Origin: an uncultured Ruminococcus sp.
Lineage (GTDB): Bacteria > Bacillota > Clostridia > Oscillospirales > Acutalibacteraceae
Assembly (NCBI GenBank): GCA_900539465.1
Contig: UQCF01000011.1
Span: 19,708-83,707 of the forward strand
DNA length: 64,000 bases
Direction of reading: 5' to 3'
Shown: positions 1-9,067 of the stretch, one piece after another
Layout: each line of letters begins with the position of its first letter
Numbering within the stretch: the first letter of the stretch is position 1
Notes under the pieces: generated by a model
What the model saw: the letters and a program-made list of their open reading frames with translations, nothing else
Databases searched by the model: none
Told to the model about the DNA's origin: nothing
Made by a program: the position numbers and the translations under genes

Positions 1-1851
1 AGAGCCGGCATACGCGCGGCATACGGCACAGGCAGAGGCAAAATCACCGTAAGAGCCAAGGCAGAGATAGTAGAAAAGAAAAACGGCAGATTTGAAATTC
101 AGATAACCGAAATTCCCTATATGGTAAACAAGGCAAGGCTCATAGAGAGCATTGCCGACCTTGTTAAGGATAAGAGAATTGAGGGAATATCGGATGTAAA
201 CGACTACTCCTCAAGAAAGGGTATGCACATCTCGATTGACCTTAAAAGAGACGCAAATCCCCAAGTGGTTTTAAATCAGCTTTATTCTTTCACTCAGCTT
301 CAGACGACTTTCGGCGTTATCATGCTCGCCCTTGTCGGCGGCGAGCCTAAGGTTCTCACCCTCAAGCAAATGCTTGAGCACTACATCTCTTTCCAGTGTG
401 AGGTTATAACAAGACGTACCGAATATGACCTCAAAAAAGCACAGGAGCGCGCTCATATACTTGAGGGCTTGCTCACCGCTCTTGATTTTATAGACGAGGT
501 TATTGACATACTCAGAAAATCAAAGAGCGTGGCAGAGGGCAAAGAGGCTCTTATGCAGCGTTTCGGCCTTGATGAGGTTCAGGCGCAGGCAATCGTTCAG
601 ATGCGCCTCGGTCAGTTGACCGGTCTTGAAAGAATCAAGATAGAGGACGAACTTAAAGAGCTCAAAGAAAAGATTGCGGAATACCTTGAGCTTCTTGCAG
701 ATCACGGCAAAATGCTCACTCTTATTAAAGAAGAGGCTCTCGCAATTAAAAATAAATTTGCGGACGAGCGCAGAACGCAAATAGAAAATGTAAGCGGCGA
801 GGTTGATATTGAAGACCTTATACCGGAGGAATCCTGCGTATTCACTCTGACAAACTTCGGTTACATCAAGCGTATGCCTGCCGACACTTACCAAATTCAG
901 CACAGAGGCGGCAGAGGAATTAAGGGTCTCACAAGGCGTGAAGAGGATTATGTTCAGACCATGTTCAACGCCTCTACTCACGACACGATAGCATTCTTCA
1001 CCACAAAGGGCAGAACCTACCGCTTAAAGGGCTATGAAATTCCCGAAGCTTCGCGCAACAGCCGCGGAATAAATATTATCAACATTCTTCCCATTGAGGG
1101 AGACGAAAAAATATCTGCCATGATAAAAGTGCCTGAGGACGACACGGGCAAATTCCTTTGCATGGTTACAAGAAAGGGTATTATCAAACGTTCTTCTTCA
1201 GAGCTTTACCGCAACATCCGCCGCTCCGGCGTTATTGCGATAAACCTTGACGATGACGACGAGCTCGCATGGGTCAAGATGACCGACGGCGACGACAAGC
1301 TTGTTATCGCAACGCGCAAGGGTATGGCAATCTGCTTTAACGAGAACGACGCAAGACCCATCGGCAGAACAGCGCGCGGCGTTAAGGCTCTTGAGCTTAA
1401 AGAGGGCGACGAGGTTGTCGGCATGAGCGTTGTGAGCGAAGATAAAATGCTGCTCACCGTCACCGAAACAGGCTACGGCAGACGTTCATCGTTTGATAAT
1501 TACCGTGTTCAGTCCAGAGGCGGCAAGGGACTTATCAACTACCACACCGAAACCTACGGCGACGTTGCCGCGGTGACAGAGGTTGATGAGAACGAAGATA
1601 TTATTCTCATTGCCTCTGACGGAATTATAATCAGAATTGCCGCAGATTCGGTAAGCACTTTTGCAAGACCGTCTAAGGGCGTAAGAGTTATGAAAGTGAG
1701 CGAGGGCGAAAGACTTGTCACTCTCACGACCGCCGAAAAAGACGAAGAAGAGGAGGAAACTCCTCCGCAGGATAGCGCGGAATCCGGCGAAGAAAACAAA
1801 GAAGAATCGGGTGACTCAAATTCCCCCGACAGCAATGAACAGGAGGGCTGA
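1..1851 (+). CDS. gyrA: DNA gyrase subunit A, 3' part (5' end outside window)
   Basis: The reading frame is open from base 1, so the gene starts upstream; 616 codons are present. Gyrase A cuts and rejoins DNA to introduce negative supercoils, together with GyrB. The fragment begins in the C-terminal part of the breakage-reunion domain (AYGTGRGKITVRAK, then EIPYMVNKARLIE) and continues through the coiled-coil arm. The C-terminal beta-pinwheel follows, with six blade-like repeats such as FGYIKRMP, KGRTYRLKG and RKGIIKRSS. A GyrA-box-like QHRGGRG at 898-918 in the first blade favours GyrA over ParC. The catalytic tyrosine lies outside the window. The protein ends in an acidic tail of about 40 residues rich in Glu, Asp and Ser. 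An SD at the stop codon couples it to mgsA two bases downstream. Confidence 0.96.
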   Translation, partial: RAGIRAAYGTGRGKITVRAKAEIVEKKNGRFEIQITEIPYMVNKARLIESIADLVKDKRIEGISDVNDYSSRKGMHISIDLKRDANPQVVLNQLYSFTQLQTTFGVIMLALVGGEPKVLTLKQMLEHYISFQCEVITRRTEYDLKKAQERAHILEGLLTALDFIDEVIDILRKSKSVAEGKEALMQRFGLDEVQAQAIVQMRLGQLTGLERIKIEDELKELKEKIAEYLELLADHGKMLTLIKEEALAIKNKFADERRTQIENVSGEVDIEDLIPEESCVFTLTNFGYIKRMPADTYQIQHRGGRGIKGLTRREEDYVQTMFNASTHDTIAFFTTKGRTYRLKGYEIPEASRNSRGINIINILPIEGDEKISAMIKVPEDDTGKFLCMVTRKGIIKRSSSELYRNIRRSGVIAINLDDDDELAWVKMTDGDDKLVIATRKGMAICFNENDARPIGRTARGVKALELKEGDEVVGMSVVSEDKMLLTVTETGYGRRSSFDNYRVQSRGGKGLINYHTETYGDVAAVTEVDENEDIILIASDGIIIRIAADSVSTFARPSKGVRVMKVSEGERLVTLTTAEKDEEEEETPPQDSAESGEENKEESGDSNSPDSNEQEG

Positions 1852-1853
1852 AA

Positions 1854-2258
1854 ATGAATATAGCAATCATAGCACATGACGCCAAAAAAGAGCTGATGAC
1901 TCAGTTTTGCATTGCCTATTGCGGAATTTTAAGCAGACACAAGCTGTTTGCGACAGGCACAACGGGCAAGCTTGTCAGCGAAGCGACCGGGCTTGATATA
2001 AACTGCTTTTTAAGCGGTATTCAGGGCGGCGACCAGCAGATAGGCGCACTTATTGCCTGCAATGAGATTGATATGCTTTTGATGTTTAATGACCCGCTCA
2101 ACCCCAAGGATCATGAGCCAAACGTCAACAACCTTTTAAGGCTCTGCGACGTGCACAATGTGCCTGCCGCAACAAACATTGCAACTGCCGAAGCCCTCAT
2201 TCATTCACTTGACAGAGGCGACCTTGATTGGCGTGATATCGTCAACCCCAAAAATTAA
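1854..2258 (+). CDS. mgsA: Methylglyoxal synthase
   Basis: A 134-residue protein matching methylglyoxal synthase over its whole length. The enzyme converts dihydroxyacetone phosphate to methylglyoxal and phosphate, a cytosolic bypass of lower glycolysis. Visible motifs are AHD at residues 7-9, the phosphate-binding ATGTTGKL at 33-40, GGDQQIGA around Asp60 (equivalent to the E. coli catalytic Asp71), DPLNPKDHEPN with Asp80 and His87, and ATNIATAEALI near the end. The position equivalent to E. coli Asp101 is Asn90 here, which is unusual. The start follows gyrA by two bases with AGGAGGG inside the gyrA 3' end, so the two genes are probably translationally coupled. Confidence 0.93.
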   Translation: MNIAIIAHDAKKELMTQFCIAYCGILSRHKLFATGTTGKLVSEATGLDINCFLSGIQGGDQQIGALIACNEIDMLLMFNDPLNPKDHEPNVNNLLRLCDVHNVPAATNIATAEALIHSLDRGDLDWRDIVNPKN

Positions 2259-2290
2259 GACCTACCGCGGTCTTTCGGAGGCATCTAATC

Positions 2291-2776
2291 ATGAATACAC
2301 TCGGCAAAACAGTTATCGCAATAGCAATATGCTTGGTCATAGTCGCAGCTCTTGTCTTTACCAGAGATTTCGGCGCACCGTCCGGGCACTCCGGCGAAGG
2401 ATTCGGAACCGTGCAGGAGGCATTGAACGACAGCATGGGGGCTTCATATGATATTGCGCAAGACGTAGGCACTGTTGCGTTTGACGACGGCGTTATTTAC
2501 GTTTGCCTGACCAAAGACAATAAACTTGCGGTCAGCTACGCCTTTTTAAACAGGCAGCAGACTAAGTATTATATGGATTCTTACTATATTGTTGACGACC
2601 TGAACACTACCGAATGGCACTCCGGCAAAAACAAAGTAAAAACCAACTATAGGCTCGCATCTGCCGATGATGTTATAACCGTCTGCGACAATCAGCCGGT
2701 CTCTTGTGAAGAATACACCGTCACAATCAAAGACACACCGACAAAAATAAAGCTTTATTACAACAGAGTTCAGTAA
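2291..2776 (+). CDS. Small membrane-anchored or secreted protein, unknown function
   Basis: I do not recognise this 161-residue protein. It begins with a short charged stretch and one hydrophobic segment (about residues 6-23, ending AALVF), consistent with an uncleaved N-terminal anchor or a signal peptide. A soluble extracellular domain of about 130 residues follows, rich in Asp, Tyr and Thr, with short beta-strand-like segments (VIYVCLTKDNKLAVSYAF, YYIVDD). No lipobox cysteine is seen. GGAGG at 2277-2281 is well spaced from the ATG. It lies between mgsA and hisS on the same strand with short gaps, so it is probably transcribed with them. Confidence 0.7.
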   Translation: MNTLGKTVIAIAICLVIVAALVFTRDFGAPSGHSGEGFGTVQEALNDSMGASYDIAQDVGTVAFDDGVIYVCLTKDNKLAVSYAFLNRQQTKYYMDSYYIVDDLNTTEWHSGKNKVKTNYRLASADDVITVCDNQPVSCEEYTVTIKDTPTKIKLYYNRVQ

Positions 2777-2794
2777 TTACGGGAGAATTTTTAT

Positions 2795-4144
2795 ATGTCG
2801 CTTATAACAAAAGCGCCGAGAGGCACGCAGGACGTTCTGCCCTCTCAAAGCTATAAAAACAGATTTTTAGAAAGCACTCTTTTAGAAATTGCCGATGAAT
2901 TCGGCTTTAAAGAAATAAGAACGCCCGTGTTTGAGCACACAGAGCTTTTTACACGCTCCGTAGGCGACACAACGGACGTTGTTCAAAAAGAGATGTACAC
3001 ATTCAAAGATAAAGGCGAGCGCTCGATAACCCTCAGACCCGAGGGTACGTCAGGTGCGGCAAGAGCCTTTTTGGAACACGGACTTTATAACGAGCCGCTG
3101 CCTCAAAAGGTTTGCTACCTCACCTCTTGCTACCGCTATGAAAAGCCGCAAGCAGGCAGACTGCGCGAATTTCACCAGTTCGGCGTTGAGTGCTTCGGCA
3201 CAGCTTCGCCTGCCGCAGATGCAGAGGTTATCTCGCTTGCAAACGAAATATTCGGATTTTTCGGCGTAGAGGATATTCACCTTGAAATAAACTCTATCGG
3301 CTGCCCCGAATGCCGCAAAAAATACCATGCGGCACTCAAGGAGTATTTTGAGAGCAAAAAAGAAAGTCTTTGCCCCACCTGCCTTGAAAGGCTCGATAAA
3401 AACCCCATGCGTATTCTTGACTGCAAAAGCCCGATATGCTCCGAGATAGCGGCGAAAGCACCGATAGTCCTTGACTATCTATGCGACGATTGTGCAGACC
3501 ACTTCAAAAAGGTTCAGCAATATCTTGACGAGATGCTCATACCTTATTCTATAAATCCGCAGATAGTAAGAGGTCTTGATTACTACACCAGAACCGTATT
3601 TGAGTTTGTATCAGACTCTATCGGCGCACAGGGTACGGTTTGCGGCGGCGGACGCTATGACGGACTTATTGAGGAGCTCGGCGGAAATCATGTTCCGTCG
3701 CTCGGCTTCGGCATGGGTCTTGAACGTCTTATGCTTTTGCTTGAATCGCAGGGCATAAAATTACCGGAGGAGAAAAGATGCGACCTTTATATTGCCTCTA
3801 TCGGCGACGACGCAAGCCTCAAAGCCGCACGTCTTACTCAGGAGCTTCGCCAATCCGGTGTGAGCGCACAGTTTGACGTTGTGGGCAGAAGCGTTAAGGC
3901 GCAAATGAAATATGCAAACAAGCTCGGCGCAAGGTTCACCGCTGTTATAGGTGATGACGACATTGCCGCCGGTGTTATAAAAGTCAAAAATATGGACGAC
4001 GGCGAAACGCAGGAAATTGCTTTTGACGAATTTTCGGAGGAATTTCTTGAGCTTACGCTTCAGCAATCTGCAAAAGATTTGCAGGACGCTGTTTCGTCCG
4101 GCGACAACATAGACCTAAAATCGTTTTTAGGCGGACTTATGTAA
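2795..4144 (+). CDS. hisS: Histidyl-tRNA synthetase
   Basis: A class II aminoacyl-tRNA synthetase of 449 residues that charges tRNA-His with histidine. Recognisable features are the N-terminal KAPRGTQDVLP, motif 2 around TLRPEGTSGAARA, the histidine signature LDYYTRTVFEF, the glycine-rich GTVCGGGRYDGL, and motif 3 GFGMGLERL. The C-terminal anticodon-binding domain follows (YIASIGDDASLKAA onward). Relative to a typical length of about 420 residues there is a short extra tail after the anticodon domain (LQDAVSSGDNIDLKSFLGGL). A GGGAGA SD precedes the ATG. Clostridia usually have hisS next to aspS; here one gene separates them. Confidence 0.97.
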   Translation: MSLITKAPRGTQDVLPSQSYKNRFLESTLLEIADEFGFKEIRTPVFEHTELFTRSVGDTTDVVQKEMYTFKDKGERSITLRPEGTSGAARAFLEHGLYNEPLPQKVCYLTSCYRYEKPQAGRLREFHQFGVECFGTASPAADAEVISLANEIFGFFGVEDIHLEINSIGCPECRKKYHAALKEYFESKKESLCPTCLERLDKNPMRILDCKSPICSEIAAKAPIVLDYLCDDCADHFKKVQQYLDEMLIPYSINPQIVRGLDYYTRTVFEFVSDSIGAQGTVCGGGRYDGLIEELGGNHVPSLGFGMGLERLMLLLESQGIKLPEEKRCDLYIASIGDDASLKAARLTQELRQSGVSAQFDVVGRSVKAQMKYANKLGARFTAVIGDDDIAAGVIKVKNMDDGETQEIAFDEFSEEFLELTLQQSAKDLQDAVSSGDNIDLKSFLGGLM

Positions 4145-4147
4145 AAT

Positions 4148-5182
4148 ATGTTTCAAAGTAAAAGTAATCAGCAATCCTTCGGGCAAAAACTGCAATTTAT
4201 TTCAATTCTGAGAATTTTTTCAGCTCTGCTGATTTTTATGTGCCATGCGGTTCAAATATCGGGGCAACCGATAATCATTAGCACTGCTAACTTTTTTAGT
4301 ATCGGAGTTCAAATATTTTTTGTTCTTTCGGCACTGTGTTTCGGTCTGCAGGGCGATATAAAAAATCCTCTTAAATGGTACGGCAAAAGAATCAAACGAA
4401 TTTATGCGCCATATGAAATATTTGTGCTTGTGCTTTTTATTATTTCTTCTTTAAAAAGCAAAATATATCCCGCAGCAGATTGGATTAAGCTGATTTTGGG
4501 AGTTCAGGGCGCACGTATTGATATTTTGGGTGCCGAGCACACATGGTATATAAGCTCGCTTCTTATCTGCTATGTTCTTACGCCGCTTTTTTCATTTGCA
4601 TACGGCAAGCTATGCACGGCGACAAAGTTCAAAAAGGCGTTGTTTGCGGTTTTTTGGGCTGTATTGTTTATATTTTCGAGTTTTATACCCGAGAATGCTT
4701 TTCACATAATCGTTCCGTCATTTTTCTTTTTGATTGCCTATTTCTGCGGCAGAAATTATAGCCATATTAAACTTAACAAACAAACCGCAATAATATCGGC
4801 TGTTTGCTTGGCACTGTTCGGGGTACTCAGAATTTTGCTTAGTTTACCGTTGGCATTGCCGGACATGGTATATCGACTGTCGACCAATATATCAACATTC
4901 GGCATTGCACTTTCGTTTGTATTTTTATGCGCGGTTATATTTAAAAACTTTAAAAGCAATAAAGTAATAGAATTTTTTGACGGTATAAGCTTTGAGTTTT
5001 ATTTGTATCATATGATGTTCGTTTTCGGGCCTGCATATATACATCTTTTTAAACACATTTTGCCGCTAAGAGCGTTTGCCATATTTATAATAAGTATTGC
5101 CGCGGCAGCACTTATGAATTTAGTATGCAAATTATTTTATACAGCGATAAACAAATTTTTCCGAAAGGATATGAAAAAATAA
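4148..5182 (+). CDS. Membrane acyltransferase, acyltransferase-3 family
   Basis: A 344-residue multi-spanning membrane protein with about ten hydrophobic segments. The N-terminal pattern ILRIFSALLIFMCHAV contains the Arg and His characteristic of acyltransferase-3 (OatA/WecH-like) enzymes, and AEHTWYISSLLICYVLTPLF matches the second conserved block. Such enzymes move acyl groups from acyl-CoA onto cell-surface sugars; the substrate here cannot be told. The gene starts three bases after the hisS stop and its TAA abuts the aspS ATG, so it sits within a hisS-aspS transcript. It is visibly AT-richer than both neighbours, rich in Phe, Ile and Lys codons, and has a poor SD. Both points suggest late acquisition and translation by re-initiation. 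Confidence 0.82.
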   Translation: MFQSKSNQQSFGQKLQFISILRIFSALLIFMCHAVQISGQPIIISTANFFSIGVQIFFVLSALCFGLQGDIKNPLKWYGKRIKRIYAPYEIFVLVLFIISSLKSKIYPAADWIKLILGVQGARIDILGAEHTWYISSLLICYVLTPLFSFAYGKLCTATKFKKALFAVFWAVLFIFSSFIPENAFHIIVPSFFFLIAYFCGRNYSHIKLNKQTAIISAVCLALFGVLRILLSLPLALPDMVYRLSTNISTFGIALSFVFLCAVIFKNFKSNKVIEFFDGISFEFYLYHMMFVFGPAYIHLFKHILPLRAFAIFIISIAAAALMNLVCKLFYTAINKFFRKDMKK

Positions 5183-6958
5183 ATGGATTTTATGACAGGC
5201 TTAAAGCGCACAGACTACTGTGGCGTTTTAACTATGAAAGATGTCGGCAGAGAAGTTACCGTTGCCGGCTGGGTGCAGAGGCAGCGTGACCTCGGTGCAC
5301 TCATCTTTGTTGACCTCAGAGACAGAACGGGTATAGTTCAGCTTGCGTTTGACGAGAGATGCGACAAAGAGGTTTTTGACAAAGCGTTCACCGTCAGAAG
5401 CGAATATGTGCTTATGGCAAGGGGAACCGTGAGAGAGCGTTCCGCCAAAAACAAAGACATTGCCACGGGCGATATAGAAATTGACGTTAAAGAGCTTCGC
5501 ATACTTTCAAAGAGCGAGACTCCTCCCTTTGAGATAACCGAAAATTGCCAGACAGCCGAGCTCACAAGGCTCAAATACCGCTACCTTGACCTTCGCAGAC
5601 CCGACCTTCAAAAAAATATTTTGCTCCGTCACAAAATAACAAAGGTGACGAGAGATTATTTTGACGAAAACGGATTTGTTGAGATAGAGACCCCCATACT
5701 TATTCGCTCCACACCCGAGGGTGCGCGCGATTTTCTTGTTCCCAGCAGAATACATCAGGGCGAGTTTTACGCTCTGCCGCAGTCTCCGCAGCTTTATAAG
5801 CAGCTCTCTATGGTTGCGGGCTTTGACCGCTATATGCAGATTGCACGCTGCTTCCGCGATGAAGATTTAAGAGCGGACCGCCAGCCGGAGTTTACCCAGA
5901 TAGATGTTGAAATGTCTTTTGTTGATATGGAAGATGTGCTTGCCGTCGGCGAGGGATATATTAAGCGCGTATTCAAAGATATACTCGGCGTTGACGTATC
6001 GCTTCCGATTAAGAGACTGACATATACCGACGCCATGAACCGCTACGGCTCCGACAAGCCCGACACACGCTTTGGCATGGAGCTTTATGATTTGACCGAC
6101 ACCGTTAAAGACTGCGGCTTCGGCGTGTTCACCGGTGCTATCGAGGGCGGCGGAAGCGTAAGAGGTATAACCGCAAAGGGCGCGGTCAAAACGCTGACGA
6201 GAAAAGAAATAGACAAGCTCACCGATATGGTGCGCGGCATAGGCGCAAAAGGTCTTGCATGGGTTCGTCTTAACGAAGACGGCTCGGTGGCTTCGTCTTT
6301 CGCAAAGTTCCTCACAGAGGACGAGATGAAAACTCTGCTTCAAAAAGCAGACGCACAGGCAGGCGACGTTGTACTTATAATCGGTGACACCAAAAATTCT
6401 GTTGTTCTCCCCGTTCTCGGTGCTCTCAGATGTGAGGTTGCAAAGAAGCTTGATATTATTCCCAAAGACAGATATGATTTTCTTTGGATTACCGAGTTCC
6501 CGTTCTTCGACTGGGACGAGGACGCACAGCAGTTTGTTGCAATGCACCACCCCTTTACCGCCCCTATGGACGAATATCTTGACACGCTCGAGAGCGACAA
6601 AGCAAACGTAAAAGCAAAGGCATATGACCTTGTTTTGAACGGTGTTGAGCTTTGCAGCGGTTCAATCCGTATCACCAACCCCGACCTTCAGAAAAGAATG
6701 TTTGCTCTTCTCGGTCTTTCGGACGAAGAGGCGTATGCTAAGTTCGGCTTCCTTACGGACGCATTCAAATACGGCGCTCCGCCCCACGGCGGAATGGGTA
6801 TAGGTCTTGACCGCCTTATAATGCAGATGCTCGGCTGTGAGAGCCTGCGCGACGTCATAGCCTTCCCCAAGGTTCAAAACGCGAGCGAGCCTATGACAGA
6901 GTGCCCCGCAGAGGTTGACGAAATTCAGCTTGACGAGCTTGGAATAAAAGTTAAATAA
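5183..6958 (+). CDS. aspS: Aspartyl-tRNA synthetase, bacterial type
   Basis: A 591-residue class II synthetase. It has an N-terminal OB-fold anticodon-binding domain (VTVAGWVQRQRDLGALIFVD), motif 2 (CFRDEDLRADRQPEFTQID), the GAD insertion domain of the long bacterial form in the middle, FPFFDWDED and HHPFTAP, and motif 3 GIGLDRL near the C-terminus. It charges tRNA-Asp; bacteria lacking AsnRS may also use it for tRNA-Asn, which cannot be judged from this window. The first ATG touches the stop of the preceding gene; a second ATG three codons later (5192) is also possible. The operon probably ends at the hairpin at 7005-7066. Confidence 0.96.
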   Translation: MDFMTGLKRTDYCGVLTMKDVGREVTVAGWVQRQRDLGALIFVDLRDRTGIVQLAFDERCDKEVFDKAFTVRSEYVLMARGTVRERSAKNKDIATGDIEIDVKELRILSKSETPPFEITENCQTAELTRLKYRYLDLRRPDLQKNILLRHKITKVTRDYFDENGFVEIETPILIRSTPEGARDFLVPSRIHQGEFYALPQSPQLYKQLSMVAGFDRYMQIARCFRDEDLRADRQPEFTQIDVEMSFVDMEDVLAVGEGYIKRVFKDILGVDVSLPIKRLTYTDAMNRYGSDKPDTRFGMELYDLTDTVKDCGFGVFTGAIEGGGSVRGITAKGAVKTLTRKEIDKLTDMVRGIGAKGLAWVRLNEDGSVASSFAKFLTEDEMKTLLQKADAQAGDVVLIIGDTKNSVVLPVLGALRCEVAKKLDIIPKDRYDFLWITEFPFFDWDEDAQQFVAMHHPFTAPMDEYLDTLESDKANVKAKAYDLVLNGVELCSGSIRITNPDLQKRMFALLGLSDEEAYAKFGFLTDAFKYGAPPHGGMGIGLDRLIMQMLGCESLRDVIAFPKVQNASEPMTECPAEVDEIQLDELGIKVK

Positions 6959-7004
6959 TTTTGCCGCATAGCAAAGGCTTTAAAACGGCAAAATCCGCAA
7001 TTAA

Positions 7005-7066
7005 AAAAGCTATAATTCACAATTGCAATCCGCTTAAAAGCGTGCGATAAGTGAATTATAGCTTTT
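7005..7066. repeat. Palindromic repeat copy A, probable bidirectional terminator
   Basis: A perfect 16-bp inverted repeat: the left arm AAAAGCTATAATTCAC at 7005-7020 pairs with 7051-7066. The 30-base loop contains a small inner hairpin (CGCTT / AAGCG). T-rich sequence follows on the + side and A-rich sequence precedes, so transcripts from either side could end here. It lies between the convergent aspS (+) and lipoprotein (-) genes. The same arms occur at 11953-12007, 40534-40585 and 57162-57212. Confidence 0.85.
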
Positions 7067-7107
7067 CTGTTATTTTTGAGCCTGCGCAAAGCGCGGCTTC
7101 TGTTTAT

Positions 7108-8886
7108 TTATTCTGCCGAAAGCCTGAACGAAGCATAGAAAGCTTCTGCGGTCTTGCCCGCTTTTGATTCTTTGAATGCGCCGTCGGAGGAGGAAGTCCA
7201 GCCGACCGCAACAAATCCGTCTGACGTTGCGGCTGTGCCGAGTATCGCGTCATCTGCCGAGCCTCCGAAAGACTCGGTATAAGTTGTTTTGCCCTCGGAG
7301 TTTAAAATCATAACAAACGAATCGGATTTGCCCGCATTTTTGAACTTGCTGAAATCCATATCTGCCGACGTGGTTCTGCCTGTTACGATTATACCCAAAT
7401 CCGTAACAGTTACCGAGGTTACCTCATCATCGCCCGTGCCGCCGACATTGCGCGCCCAATAAACGCCGCCGTCTTTATTAAATCTGACAACATAGCCGTC
7501 TGTTTTGCCGTAGCATGATGAGTAGCTGCCGTCTGCACGCTTATTTATTGAGAACTTGCCGCCTACTATGCAGCCGCCGTCGCTTGTGACGCTGAGTGCG
7601 TTATATTCGCTGACGCCGGAACCGACAAGATTTGACGACCAATTAAGCTCGCCCTTGCTGCTGAATTTCATAACAACGGTGTTTGCGTTTTTGCCGTAGC
7701 CTGCAAGTGATGCGAAGCTGCCGTCGTTTGAGTAGCTGACGCAGGTTGCAAAAATATCGCCGTCTGTGTTTGCCTCAAGTGCGGTGAAGCCATTGCCTCT
7801 TGAGCCGGAGAGGGTTTTTCTCCACTCTATGTCTCCGTTCTTTTTAAATTTAAATATAAACGCTTTGAAATTATTTTCTTTTGTGCCGGTGAAAAAGCCC
7901 GATGTTGAATCCGCTCTGCCGCCTGCAACAAATCCGCCGTCCGGCGTAGCGGCAACACAGTTGAGATAGTCGCCGTTTGAGTTCTCGTCACCCGGGAAAG
8001 AGTACGCCCACTGAAGCTCGCCCTTTTTGCTGAGCTTTACGATAAGCGACGAAACAAGCTTGCTGTTAAGCGGAGCGTCAGTATCCGTTGCGGAGGTATA
8101 GCCCACGGCGATAATGCTGCCGTCTTTAAGCTGAGCAACGTCGTTGAGCTGAACGCTGTTATCGCCGCCGGTGAGATAAGTCCACTCGACCTTGCCGCTG
8201 TCGCTTATTTTAGACACAACGCCGAAGGTTCCCCATTCGGAATTGGCATCGGAGTAAATTCCGTTGCGTGATTCGGATATACCTGCGGCAATATATCCGC
8301 CGTTTTTATCCGAAACAACTTTTCTGAACATATCATAGCTTGAGCCGCCGCCGTAGTTGATATAGCTATTAACCATGCCCTTGGCGGTTTTTTCGTCCTT
8401 TTCGGGTTTAAATTCAACCGTTCCCGTTGTGGAATATCTGCTGTTTTGGTCAAGCTTTGAGTTTTTGTCGGTTGTGTAATCCGGCACGGCGTTTGTCTGG
8501 TCAAGCTCAAGTTTGCCGTCATTCTTTTTGCCGGTGTAATAAAGAAGATTGCCGCGGTCGTCCGTTTTGTTGAGAGTGTAAAGAATGTTGCCGTTTGCAT
8601 CCTTTTTGCCGGTGGTATAAATTGTATTTCCGTTTGCGTCCTTATAGCCCGTGTCATAAATCCTGTGACCCTCGGCGTCGGTAATGCCTTTGTTATCAAT
8701 AACATTGCCGTTTTCATCGGTGCTGCCGGTTATGGCGGTAACGTCGGTGACCTCATCGCCGCTGAGTGTAAGCTCGTCGGGCGGAGTATCCGTCTTATTC
8801 TCGGGCTTTGAATTGCCGCAGCCTGTTAAAGTGAGTATTATCATCGCTGCGCAGATTAAAAGCGCAAGTAATCTCTTTTTATTCAT
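7108..8886 (-). CDS. Secreted lipoprotein with 13-residue repeats and beta-propeller-like repeats
   Basis: A 592-residue protein from the ATG at 8886 (an in-frame TTG lies one codon upstream). A lipoprotein signal peptide ends in LTLTGC with the lipidated Cys at residue 23. Residues 55-119 carry five tandem 13-residue repeats of the pattern xxDxxGNxIYxxG, for example YKDANGNTIYTTG. From about residue 170 to the end there are seven or so blade-like repeats of the type GGY-AAG, GSIIAVGYTS, DDEVTSVTVTDLGIIVTGR. These resemble the PQQ/delta-60 type of extracellular propeller proteins. The function is unknown, probably surface binding. AGAAGGG is the SD, and a sigma-A-like promoter lies at 8925-8953. 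Confidence 0.8.
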   Translation of the reverse strand: MNKKRLLALLICAAMIILTLTGCGNSKPENKTDTPPDELTLSGDEVTDVTAITGSTDENGNVIDNKGITDAEGHRIYDTGYKDANGNTIYTTGKKDANGNILYTLNKTDDRGNLLYYTGKKNDGKLELDQTNAVPDYTTDKNSKLDQNSRYSTTGTVEFKPEKDEKTAKGMVNSYINYGGGSSYDMFRKVVSDKNGGYIAAGISESRNGIYSDANSEWGTFGVVSKISDSGKVEWTYLTGGDNSVQLNDVAQLKDGSIIAVGYTSATDTDAPLNSKLVSSLIVKLSKKGELQWAYSFPGDENSNGDYLNCVAATPDGGFVAGGRADSTSGFFTGTKENNFKAFIFKFKKNGDIEWRKTLSGSRGNGFTALEANTDGDIFATCVSYSNDGSFASLAGYGKNANTVVMKFSSKGELNWSSNLVGSGVSEYNALSVTSDGGCIVGGKFSINKRADGSYSSCYGKTDGYVVRFNKDGGVYWARNVGGTGDDEVTSVTVTDLGIIVTGRTTSADMDFSKFKNAGKSDSFVMILNSEGKTTYTESFGGSADDAILGTAATSDGFVAVGWTSSSDGAFKESKAGKTAEAFYASFRLSAE

Positions 8887-8924
8887 CAAAAATCACAATC
8901 CCTTCTTTTTGATTTTACTCTTTA

Positions 8925-8953
8925 ATTGTAACATAACCAAAAGTCTTTTTCAA
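8925..8953 (-). promoter_or_regulatory. Sigma-A-like promoter for the lipoprotein gene
   Basis: Reading the minus strand, TTGAAA (8948-8953) and TACAAT (8925-8930) are separated by 17 bases, about 40 bases ahead of the lipoprotein start. One mismatch in each hexamer and ideal spacing. Confidence 0.7.
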
Positions 8954-9067
8954 TTCCTTTTTGTGTTATTGCCACATTCTTGTCGGCTTTTTTTACAATT
9001 TGGCAAAATAAGACAATGTAATTTTTCTTTTGGCATAATAATTAAGGTCATTGCCTTAAAAAACCAA

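Noticed and set aside
1..1851. Annotation as topoisomerase IV subunit A (ParC)
   Set aside because: A GyrA-box-like QHRGGRG and a full six-bladed C-terminal domain favour gyrase A.
8205..8717. 170-codon repetitive frame inside the lipoprotein gene
   Set aside because: It is the out-of-frame shadow of the 13-residue repeats; repetition keeps the frame open.
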